From G963663735 sp963663735 (GTDB lineage Bacteria > Acidobacteriota > UBA6911 > RPQK01 > JAPXNP01): a stretch of 64,000 nucleotides of DNA. Position 1 is the first letter of the stretch. Every line of letters begins with the position of its first letter. The position numbers and the translations under genes were made by a program. Of this stretch, positions 18,180 to 26,115 are shown piece after piece. The stretch spans positions 1,488,001-1,552,000 of the forward strand of contig CAXXHN010000002.1 of NCBI GenBank assembly GCA_963663735.2, read 5' to 3'. Under the pieces are notes generated by a model. The model saw only the letters and a list, made by a program, of their open reading frames with translations, was not told the origin of the DNA and ran no database searches.

Positions 18180-18204
18180 AGCTGCCTTCGGGCAGCTTTT
18201 TCTT
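18180..18204 (+). terminator. Rho-independent terminator after the tail-tube gene
   Basis: AGCTGCC-TTCG-GGCAGCT, a perfect 7-bp stem with an ultra-stable UUCG loop, is followed at once by TTTTTCTTT. It probably limits transcription into the chaperone and tape-measure genes, keeping tube protein in excess. Confidence 0.92.
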
Positions 18205-18230
18205 TGCCCCAAAACAAGGGGGACAAATTT

Positions 18231-19019
18231 ATGAGCGGTGTATTTATCGATAGCGCGGGCAATCCTTCTTGGAATCTGTCGGCCGAAACAGTCTGTTATC
18301 CACTGACAATTAAAAGCAACGGCAAAGCCTTCCGTGTCTATTTCGAACTAAAAATTCCCAACAATGGAACAGTAAAAACCGCCCTGCGAAAAGCGATTCC
18401 TTCACAGAAAGTGACAGGCAACGAAATCCAGTCCCAGCCCGGTGATCTCAGCCAGGCAAGGACAATGGTTTCTGACCTGTTCGTCAGGATGTATGGAGTC
18501 AATATTGACGATCCCGAAGAGCACAGAAAATATCTGGATGCCCGGCCGGATCTTAAGGAACGAGTGTTTACGGAAGGTCTCCTTGGTGTCGCCCGATGGA
18601 GAGAGCCCGCGGGTGGCAATGCTCAGCAGGTTGAAGCGGAGAATGACCTGTTCTCAATTACTATTCCATCGGAGCAACAGATAAAAACCTTCAAAGGCAT
18701 GTACTGCCCGGATTCCGGCAAAGAGTATGAAATACAGATGAATCATCGAATGCATACTCCAACCGGAGAGGATATTCTCTCACTTAACAAACTCAATAAA
18801 ATGTATGCCAATCCCGTAAAGCATACTATTTACTCTGTCGCTGATCTTTCGCTTGTCGAAAAGCTATACCAGAAGCTTGTCATTTCCCTGGAGGGATACA
18901 CAATCGACGGAGGCTCCTGTGAAGAAAGTACCCGGGAGGACTGGATGGATGCCGTTCCGCTGGCTCATAAATACATGGCCGTGCAGCTGCTGTTCGAAGA
19001 AGTTGAATTAAAAAACTGA
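18231..19019 (+). CDS. Tail assembly chaperone, short form (G-like)
   Basis: 262 aa. AGGGGGACAAATTT precedes the ATG at 18231 (an in-frame ATG at 18204 lies inside the terminator). The position between tube and tape measure, and the frameshift signal at its 3' end, identify it as the functional equivalent of lambda gpG. Sequence features: a beta-rich N-terminus (PLTIKSNGKAFRVYFELKI), then a helical region. It is longer than lambda gpG (140 aa) and I do not recognise its sequence family. Confidence 0.7.
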   Translation: MSGVFIDSAGNPSWNLSAETVCYPLTIKSNGKAFRVYFELKIPNNGTVKTALRKAIPSQKVTGNEIQSQPGDLSQARTMVSDLFVRMYGVNIDDPEEHRKYLDARPDLKERVFTEGLLGVARWREPAGGNAQQVEAENDLFSITIPSEQQIKTFKGMYCPDSGKEYEIQMNHRMHTPTGEDILSLNKLNKMYANPVKHTIYSVADLSLVEKLYQKLVISLEGYTIDGGSCEESTREDWMDAVPLAHKYMAVQLLFEEVELKN

Positions 19020-19051
19020 TGATCTCCAGGGCGGTTAAAGCCGCTCTGGAG
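19010..19051 (+). promoter_or_regulatory. Programmed -1 ribosomal frameshift signal
   Basis: The slippery heptamer A AAA AAC (19010-19016, in the correct frame) is immediately followed by the TGA stop of the chaperone gene. After a 7-base spacer, CTCCAGGGCGG (19024-19034) pairs with CCGCTCTGGAG (19041-19051) in an 11-bp stem with one G-U and a 6-base loop. A -1 slip leads directly into the next frame and would give a 428-residue fusion. Confidence 0.85.
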
Positions 19052-19516
19052 AACCAGTCAAAAAACAGGTTGCACTACTGCCCGCGGGAAGACTCTTTCG
19101 TCGAAATGTATCAAGTTCAGGGGGACTCAGTTAGGCAGGAAGAGATCCGCCTTAACTCAAGGGATAAAGCGCATTGTCCCTACCTGCAGCAGGATCCCAA
19201 CGCCTGCCTGGTTATGCCCGACCTGAAAGAAGTGCCGGAGAAATACCGCGACAAGCCCTGTTTCAACAATCCCTATGTCAAGGAAGATCCGGCTGAGCAG
19301 AAACAAGTGGAACGGATGCTCCAAAACGAACGGCTGCTTAATGAAGCCAACATCCTGCTGGATGCCTGCAGGCTGGGGCTCATCGAAAGCCTTGATCACC
19401 TGCAGGCCGGTGAATTCGCCGCCGTCAGGCACGTACTGCACTGGGAAATTACAAAAAAACTGGAAATTCAGATGCGAACCGGTCTAGGGAGGATGCCTGG
19501 CAATGCATTGATGTGA
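19019..19516 (+). CDS. Tail assembly chaperone extension (T domain)
   Basis: 165 residues counted from the ATG in the TGATG overlap. It is expected to be made mainly as the C-terminal part of a -1 frameshift fusion with the preceding gene, like lambda gpGT, where the T domain recruits tube subunits onto the tape measure. Notable residues are four cysteines in the first half (HYCPRE, AHCPYL, NACLVM, KPCFNN), which might bind a metal. Independent initiation at ATG 19019 is possible, but its ribosome site is weak. Confidence 0.7.
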   Translation: MISRAVKAALENQSKNRLHYCPREDSFVEMYQVQGDSVRQEEIRLNSRDKAHCPYLQQDPNACLVMPDLKEVPEKYRDKPCFNNPYVKEDPAEQKQVERMLQNERLLNEANILLDACRLGLIESLDHLQAGEFAAVRHVLHWEITKKLEIQMRTGLGRMPGNALM

Positions 19517-19523
19517 GAATAAG

Positions 19524-21143
19524 ATGGCAGATAAAAAGGAATCTTTCTTTTCAACACCTGACGACAGAATTGAGGACGTCTCCCTTACAGTGAGGGAAAT
19601 CTCAAAGCAATTCGCATTCCCGGCTCTTAGTAAATTGCTTACTCTAGGGCTAGGGGGTCCAGCAGCCATGTTGGCGACGGCTATAGATGTTATCGAGGCG
19701 CTTTCTACATTAGATGAACTCCGCTATAAAAAAGTTAATGATTGGATGGAGTTATATGAAAAATATTACAAGTTCCAGACAGATACAGACCTTCCTAGGG
19801 ATGATACTAGTATTCTGTCGCGTGGGGGATTTACGGATACAATGGCTGCTTCTCAAGCCAAACAATTTTATGATATCTTGAATAGTCTATGGGAGCAAGA
19901 ACAAAATCTAAAAACTGAATTCGATAAATTATCAGCTGGAGTCATAACAGAAGACCAGTTAATAGAAAAAAACAGTGCGAGATATAAAACTCTCACTGAA
20001 ATCGCAAATGCTCTTAAACTCGAGGTAAAGCCCAATACTGCGAAGCTTGGAGATTTAATAAGAAAAAAAATCGCAGCCAGCACCCCTTCTGACTCTGAAC
20101 TACAGAGCATTGTAGATTCTATTCAGATTCCTAACGTACTAGATAGCTTGAAATTGGACCTGTTGAACACCATTGATTATTCTAATTTTACGGCCTCTCC
20201 CCCCCTAGTTCTCTCTCCCCTAACCTATTCAGGACAGATCCCAGACTATTCAGGTCAAATACTGGGCGGCGGTCCTTCAACAAGCCTAGAACAACTAAAA
20301 GAAGAGATCCTTGCTTCAAGTCAAGCCGCCAATAGACAGTTTAACCTTGATTTTCTGACTAATCCTCTTCCACCGTTTGACTATGGCCTGGATGAAGATC
20401 AGAGTGGCCTAGATAATATTGGTCTTTCCTCTCTATTGGGACCGCAACCGTCATTGATGGATTCCAGTAATTTGCCCCCCACCCCTGAAGCTATCACCTC
20501 CACCCCATCCCTTGATGGCTGGACTACATTTAAGGATGGTATGGGAGGGATCCTGGGTGACTTGAGTGGAGAATTCGGCCTTTATAAAATGGCTCTTGAT
20601 GGAGTGGGAGAGGCCTGGGAAAAAATGATCACCGGACAAGGTGGGGGTCAAGCTTTCAAACAGCTGGCTGTTTCTATTCTTTCTACCCTGAGCAAACAGA
20701 GCGTTGTGCAGGCACTCTTCGAAACAGCACAAGGTTTGGCTGCTCTGGCCAGAGGAGATGGCCCGGGCGCAGGAACGCATTTCGCCGCTGCTAAATTCTT
20801 TGCGGCTGTCGCGGTAGCCTCCGGTGTTGCCACAGCTGCCCTCAGCTCCGGAGCCAACGGCAGTGGAGGCAGTACCAGTGCTGGCAGTGGCACCAGTGCT
20901 ACGGGACCCACAAGTAACGCTTACAACTCAGCCAATAGTGGAACATACCAATCCGGAGGCATCTTTTCCTCCCAGGAAAAAGTCTTTGTTGATTTGACCG
21001 AGGCCGTAAATTCCCTCAAAAGCCAACCAGCCGGAGTGGTAGTAAGGCAGGGTGTCAGCGAATCAGGAGGAGTGGCGCAAATAATGAATGATAACGATAG
21101 ACAGACTCTATCTTCAGAGATACTGCAATCGAGGTACGCATGA
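19524..21143 (+). CDS. Putative tail tape measure protein (short)
   Basis: 539 aa. The place right after the chaperone pair, the helix-rich N-terminal half, the low-complexity linker (about 215-345) and the C-terminal Ala/Gly-rich segment (LFETAQGLAALARGDGPGAG, then AAAKFFAAVAVASGVATAAL) match the tape measure class. The ruler relation of about 0.15 nm per residue known from siphoviruses suggests a tail near 80 nm. It has fewer membrane-like helices than most tape measures. The stop overlaps the next start (ATGA). Confidence 0.65.
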   Translation: MADKKESFFSTPDDRIEDVSLTVREISKQFAFPALSKLLTLGLGGPAAMLATAIDVIEALSTLDELRYKKVNDWMELYEKYYKFQTDTDLPRDDTSILSRGGFTDTMAASQAKQFYDILNSLWEQEQNLKTEFDKLSAGVITEDQLIEKNSARYKTLTEIANALKLEVKPNTAKLGDLIRKKIAASTPSDSELQSIVDSIQIPNVLDSLKLDLLNTIDYSNFTASPPLVLSPLTYSGQIPDYSGQILGGGPSTSLEQLKEEILASSQAANRQFNLDFLTNPLPPFDYGLDEDQSGLDNIGLSSLLGPQPSLMDSSNLPPTPEAITSTPSLDGWTTFKDGMGGILGDLSGEFGLYKMALDGVGEAWEKMITGQGGGQAFKQLAVSILSTLSKQSVVQALFETAQGLAALARGDGPGAGTHFAAAKFFAAVAVASGVATAALSSGANGSGGSTSAGSGTSATGPTSNAYNSANSGTYQSGGIFSSQEKVFVDLTEAVNSLKSQPAGVVVRQGVSESGGVAQIMNDNDRQTLSSEILQSRYA

Positions 21144-21631
21144 GTGAACCAGAACTTAATGAAAGAATATGGACCTGGCCCGTAGGAAATAAAATTACCT
21201 ACAAGATTGAATACGATGAAAGCAGGATTTCCTGCGGCAGCGGCATAACCAAAACTGTCATGCACGAAACGGCGACTTATGGATCCGATGGAACGGGAGA
21301 CGAAAGAGCCCGCAAAGGCACCAGAGTATTCAGTATCGATATTCAACGTGGAGGACTACTACAGGAAACTGATATCAATAATATATTTAAGTTCCTCCAA
21401 TATCGAAAAGAAGGACTTAAAACAGGTAGCCCGAATGAATCTTTCTATTTTTACTATCCGGATGAATATCTGAATGAATATTCGGATCCGCTGCCAGCCA
21501 CCGAAGCTGAAGCCATAAATAAACCCAAAGGGCGCTACTGGGTCAGGTGTCTAAATGAATTCAGTCTTACCCTGCAAAATATTCGTTCCCGTGGATTCGG
21601 CACTCTTACCTTTACAGAGGATCGTAGCTAA
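21140..21631 (+). CDS. Putative distal tail protein
   Basis: 163 aa. It follows the tape measure with a 4-bp ATGA overlap, where siphoviruses encode the distal tail (Dit or lambda M/L-like) adaptor. The sequence is mixed beta: KITYKIEYDESRISCGSGI, then TRVFSIDIQRGGLLQETDIN, RYWVRCLNEFSLT and a GTLTFTEDR C-terminus. The last strand resembles the end of DUF2460-like tail proteins. The assignment is chiefly by position. Confidence 0.55.
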   Translation: MSEPELNERIWTWPVGNKITYKIEYDESRISCGSGITKTVMHETATYGSDGTGDERARKGTRVFSIDIQRGGLLQETDINNIFKFLQYRKEGLKTGSPNESFYFYYPDEYLNEYSDPLPATEAEAINKPKGRYWVRCLNEFSLTLQNIRSRGFGTLTFTEDRS

Positions 21632-24600
21632 TGCCAAATATTATCACTTCCTCCATTGAAGCAGCACTCGCCGGCGATGGAATAAATTATATTGATCTAG
21701 TCAGGATCAAATTATACGATTCAACTCACTTACCAACGCTCTTCTGGTCCAGTCGACCTGTGCCGGAATCCCTGTCATGTGATGGAACTATATATGAAGC
21801 TCGGATTAAGTCAATAGACCCCCTTACCTTCAAAGCTGGGCTGCTGGATTCCACCATCAACATCGCCTTTGACAATACTGATAATCTTGTCTGCAAAACA
21901 ATCAACAACGGTTTAATATGGGAACAGGCAGAGGTCAGCATATGCCGGCTGTTTCCAGATATCGCATTGCCTAATGCTGAAGGGTCATTTCTCGGTTTGC
22001 CTGAAGATCGAGTTACGGGAATGGCTGAAGTTGGAACTGCGACAACCCTTACAACCTCTGTCCATGACAGTGTGGATGAGGTAAGTAAGATTGAGCCTTC
22101 TTGGCTGATTCTTATAAAGGAGAAAATGCTTATAGGCCGAGTCTCATCCACGTCGGGGAGAACAATTACTGTTGACTATTGGCGTACTTATGGGGACTCG
22201 CAACCGTCATCTCCTCCAGAAATTGGGGACAGCTGGATATCCGGCCCAGAATATACAAACAGAATCGGGACATGGAGCTCTCCCTACTGGTGGGGTTGGA
22301 TTAAACAGGCCCCGACTTTTGAGGTTGAATCCAGATTTAAAGTAAGTCCCAGTTTTCTGGAGATGAGTCGTGAAGCTCTTCGTCGATACGATCGTACCTG
22401 TCCTGCAGTTTTCGGCTCGGAGCATTTCCCCTATAATCCTCTCAACGGCAAAGGATTGCCTAAAAATGTGGTATCAGGCATAGCTACAGGTGGTACACAA
22501 GCTACCCCCACAGCAGGCCCAACATTAACAACCGACACTGATATACGTAAAATCAGTAACAATTGGCGCATATTTGTTTACTCTAAGAATCCAACTTATC
22601 CTAAGGTTTCTAAAAAAATCATAGGTGAGATCGAGTCTTTTTCGGGAAACACAATTACAGTAAAGGAATGGAGACATGGCGGCTCTGTTACTGAGACAAT
22701 CCCTGAGGAAGGAGATAGTTGGATCTGCGGACCTGATTATACTTATACTGATTATGACGGAACCTTAAAAGCCTGCATAAATATGGGTATGTTCGGACCA
22801 AATTCCCAGCAAAGCCCTAATGAGTTGAATACCGACATTCGACGGTACTTCTATGCTCTAACAATACCTACAAGCACTTCTTTGCAGTCCGGAACCAGAA
22901 CGAGCAGCCTCGCTTCATCTCTCCGTTCCACAGCTGATGGCGATAGCAATGATGGCGAGGTTATCCCTGTGAGAATTGGAAAGTTTGAATGCAAGTTAAC
23001 CCCACTAGCCTGGGGAATAGTCGAAAATGGAGGTTATATCCATTCCCTCGGAGCTGTCGGGGAGGGACGCTGCAAAGTTCTTCAGATACCCCTACTTGAC
23101 GGCAAATTCTATCCGGATGAAGATGACCCAGGGGACCCTGATTACCGCAATCCATGGATTGAAGGGGGTACTGATTACTATTCGGATAGCAATGATTCCA
23201 ATGCTGTTAATCCTGTCGACGATGATGGTGAACTTACGCTATCCCAGAAAAATCAGTGCATAGGTTCTCTGCAGTCACGTACCAGAGGGAACAAGCCTCA
23301 TGAAGTATTGAATACATATAGTAATAATCCTTTTGGATTTAATGACTATAAAGGAGATGGATGTTCGTTGGCAGGATTGACATGGGTCAGAACCAGATTT
23401 CAGCGTGAAGGCTATTCGACATCAAGCGCACCAGAAGTCAGAATCAGAGGCACAGGAATATTGGTCGAAAAAAGTGATAAGACTTGGACTGAAGCTCCCA
23501 ATGCTATAGATGTTTTCTATTATTTCCTAAAAAATCAACTCTGGGGTGCTGGACTGAGTTTAAGTCGGTTGAATACAATTGATTTTACAACACAATCTGC
23601 AAAAGCAAACGAGACTATACTCCCTCAGGGATCCGTGGATCGTAACCCTAGTGGAGCACTAGAGGCTGGACCAACAGATATCTCCTCAGACAGAACAGTC
23701 CCAATGACAACTGTGATAGTTCCCTCCCCAACCTTTACAAGTGGAGAGACAATCAATGGCAAGTCTATTGAACTGTCAAACGGTACGGAAGAAACCCATG
23801 TGTTTTACATACAGTCTCATTATATCGTACCTGCAGTTATTCCCGTGGGAACGCCAGGGAATTACATTACCTGTAACATACAAAATACAGGGATATTACT
23901 GAATCTGGATACCCCTCTAAATGAGAGCGGATATTTTGACAACAGTGCCATTCCAAAAAGACAGGATATTTTTTATCTGAATACAGAAGAGGAAGTCAAC
24001 ACCAGATATCCTGCAAACGGGTCATTGAGCCAAGATGCCTCTGTAAGCACCATGGCTGAGGAGATATTAAAAAACTGCAACGCTACCTACATCATGAAAA
24101 ATGGAAGGATCAGCCCTGTCATAAGAGATGATGTTGGGGATCTTTCGAGCGTCCGTACCTTCTCAGATTGTGGCGAAAACAGAAATATCGTATATCGTAG
24201 CGGTGAAAGTACTCTCAAATTCACACCCACTGAAACAGGGAAAATACCAACATCGGTAAGGGTAGAGTTCATCGATATAAACCAATGTTTTGAAAAGCGC
24301 CAAATAACAATTCGAAATACATACGCAGAAAACCGAATTAGAATCCTAACAGGAGAAGATGCAAGGGAAAAGAAAGTGACAATACTCCCACTATGCCTTA
24401 CAGGATCCGCTGAACGTGCGGTTAGACTGGGTGTTTTGTACTTAAGAGAACATTCCTTTATTGAATCCCATCCTCGCTACCACCCGGGACAATACTCGCT
24501 TGAAGTTCCAATCCATTATGCACAGGACCTAATCCCCATAGAGGATGTTGTCTGTATCCAAGGGCGAAATCTACCTGAATGGAGTAGCCATATGCGTGTC

Positions 24601-24837
24601 ACCGAACTGGTAGACAACTATGATAAAGGGACCGTTACCATAAAAGGAACTCCCTATTTTTCAGAGATGTACTCAGATGGTGATACTGACATAATCCTTG
24701 TGTCTGGACCTCCCATTACCATACCAACAGGAAATGAAAGTCTGCCTCTGGTTATAAATAAACTTACGGAAGGACATTTCAGAGATTTAGAAGGACAAAT
24801 TAAGGTTACTGTAACAGGAGAAATCACCCTTCCATGA
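21631..24837 (+). CDS. J-like tail tip / baseplate hub protein
   Basis: 1068 aa. The N-terminal ~130 residues have a DUF2163-like pattern (YIDLVRIKLYDSTHLPTLFW; FDNTDNLVCKTINNGLIWEQ). A long beta-rich middle includes two similar blocks near residues 135-205 and 280-375 (each ending ...EGDSWICGPDYT or EIGDSWISGPEYT), so an internal duplication is visible. The region VRIRGTGILVEKSDKTWTEAPN followed by YYFLKNQLWGAGLSLSRL corresponds to the lambda gpJ motif in which a ring of copies forms the tip. Expected role: central tip complex contacting the receptor. Its stop overlaps the next gene's start (ATGA). Confidence 0.7.
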   Translation: MPNIITSSIEAALAGDGINYIDLVRIKLYDSTHLPTLFWSSRPVPESLSCDGTIYEARIKSIDPLTFKAGLLDSTINIAFDNTDNLVCKTINNGLIWEQAEVSICRLFPDIALPNAEGSFLGLPEDRVTGMAEVGTATTLTTSVHDSVDEVSKIEPSWLILIKEKMLIGRVSSTSGRTITVDYWRTYGDSQPSSPPEIGDSWISGPEYTNRIGTWSSPYWWGWIKQAPTFEVESRFKVSPSFLEMSREALRRYDRTCPAVFGSEHFPYNPLNGKGLPKNVVSGIATGGTQATPTAGPTLTTDTDIRKISNNWRIFVYSKNPTYPKVSKKIIGEIESFSGNTITVKEWRHGGSVTETIPEEGDSWICGPDYTYTDYDGTLKACINMGMFGPNSQQSPNELNTDIRRYFYALTIPTSTSLQSGTRTSSLASSLRSTADGDSNDGEVIPVRIGKFECKLTPLAWGIVENGGYIHSLGAVGEGRCKVLQIPLLDGKFYPDEDDPGDPDYRNPWIEGGTDYYSDSNDSNAVNPVDDDGELTLSQKNQCIGSLQSRTRGNKPHEVLNTYSNNPFGFNDYKGDGCSLAGLTWVRTRFQREGYSTSSAPEVRIRGTGILVEKSDKTWTEAPNAIDVFYYFLKNQLWGAGLSLSRLNTIDFTTQSAKANETILPQGSVDRNPSGALEAGPTDISSDRTVPMTTVIVPSPTFTSGETINGKSIELSNGTEETHVFYIQSHYIVPAVIPVGTPGNYITCNIQNTGILLNLDTPLNESGYFDNSAIPKRQDIFYLNTEEEVNTRYPANGSLSQDASVSTMAEEILKNCNATYIMKNGRISPVIRDDVGDLSSVRTFSDCGENRNIVYRSGESTLKFTPTETGKIPTSVRVEFIDINQCFEKRQITIRNTYAENRIRILTGEDAREKKVTILPLCLTGSAERAVRLGVLYLREHSFIESHPRYHPGQYSLEVPIHYAQDLIPIEDVVCIQGRNLPEWSSHMRVTELVDNYDKGTVTIKGTPYFSEMYSDGDTDIILVSGPPITIPTGNESLPLVINKLTEGHFRDLEGQIKVTVTGEITLP

Positions 24838-25496
24838 TAAGTACAACCGAAAAATCTAACAGATACCGCATCTATCCTCTGGACAATTGTGTCAGGTTGC
24901 ATCCTAAACCTTACGATGAAAGGAACCTGTTTGTCTCCCAGGGAAGCACAAAATACTGCCCTCTTGGCACAAAAACTTATCCATTCAAGGAGTGTTTTAT
25001 TGATCCTGCCTCAAAGGTGACAGCAATTCGTTTTAAACAGGATTCCGGAAACTGGCAGGACATCAGTCTTAGTGGTTTCCCCGATTTGGTATATGCAACT
25101 CGGGCCGTCTCCTTTATTGCCACTGACTTTAGCATGGGCACAGTTTTCACACTGGAAGTGACGGCTGGTAGTCAGGTCGTTACCAGAACCGTTAAGATCG
25201 TCAGTGACGTTTATGCCGGGAATGGTAAAATTACAAAGCGTGATAAGACTCTGTATCCTTTCTTTGATGCTCGATTTGCGACCAATAGCAACAACCTGAC
25301 CACCGTGCAATACAGCATTGATGATGGAAGCAAAATACCCATTCCTGCAATTAGTGGTACAGATATGGTTGATCGTGTCAAGTCATTCAAGCTCAGCTTT
25401 GACTCCTCAGGCCCCAAAAAATTAACGCTTTATGTGATGGACAATGCCGGAACACCTCAGGAGTTTTCAGACTCACTTACAATTCTAGTGGATTAA
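24834..25496 (+). CDS. Tail-associated hypothetical protein
   Basis: 220 aa, ATGA-coupled to the J-like gene. Beta-rich, with an Ig-like feel in the C-terminal half (LTTVQYSIDDGSKIPIP; GPKKLTLYVMDNAGTPQEFS). No enzyme motif. Probably a decoration or fibre-attachment protein of the tip. A 619-bp gap follows. Confidence 0.5.
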   Translation: MISTTEKSNRYRIYPLDNCVRLHPKPYDERNLFVSQGSTKYCPLGTKTYPFKECFIDPASKVTAIRFKQDSGNWQDISLSGFPDLVYATRAVSFIATDFSMGTVFTLEVTAGSQVVTRTVKIVSDVYAGNGKITKRDKTLYPFFDARFATNSNNLTTVQYSIDDGSKIPIPAISGTDMVDRVKSFKLSFDSSGPKKLTLYVMDNAGTPQEFSDSLTILVD

Positions 25497-26115
25497 AGTT
25501 TCCTGGATAATCTTAGTATGTGGATCTACCAGGTAATCAAGTTTGGGCAACAATGGAAAATCTCGACTACGACGAATACGACTCGGAGTCCAGCTGAAAG
25601 GTAATGTTACGCGAAATAGAATACCTGGAATTCAGCAATCATGCCTTGACTTTCCTGGTTGCTGAAACTCCTTTGCCTACATCTTTTTACTCCCTTGAAA
25701 CTGGGTTGGGGACCAAGACCTTATAAGACTGGATCCGGAAGTTAGTTTTAACGGTTTGAATGGGTATTAGTGAGGCTTTGAATTCGCCCTACTTCTCCGC
25801 ATATACAGGCATTCAGGGACATTGACTGGACCATGTCAAAGAACATCTTGATTTTGTTAGGATCTCTGATCATGCGACGAATTATGTCTGCAGGTTATGT
25901 GAATAATGGCAGGATGATTGTTAGCTTCAGATGTAATTTCAGAGGAATAGCCAGAAGGGTGTAATACACAAAGGCCCTAAACTAATCTAGACCAAGCAAA
26001 CAAAGATTTCCATGGTAATAGAATTATCACTACCACCTATTACAACCAATGCAAAAAAATTACGGATTCTATTTGGATAAGAAAGTAGTAACAATATGAG
26101 GAATGACAGGTAAAT
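25497..26115. other. Unusually long gap inside the tail module
   Basis: No convincing gene on either strand. The longest open stretch is about 48 codons on the minus strand around 25770-25910, without a start site. No hairpin with a T-run was seen. The gap splits the tip genes from the fibre genes and may mark a recombination joint where fibre genes were exchanged. Confidence 0.45.
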
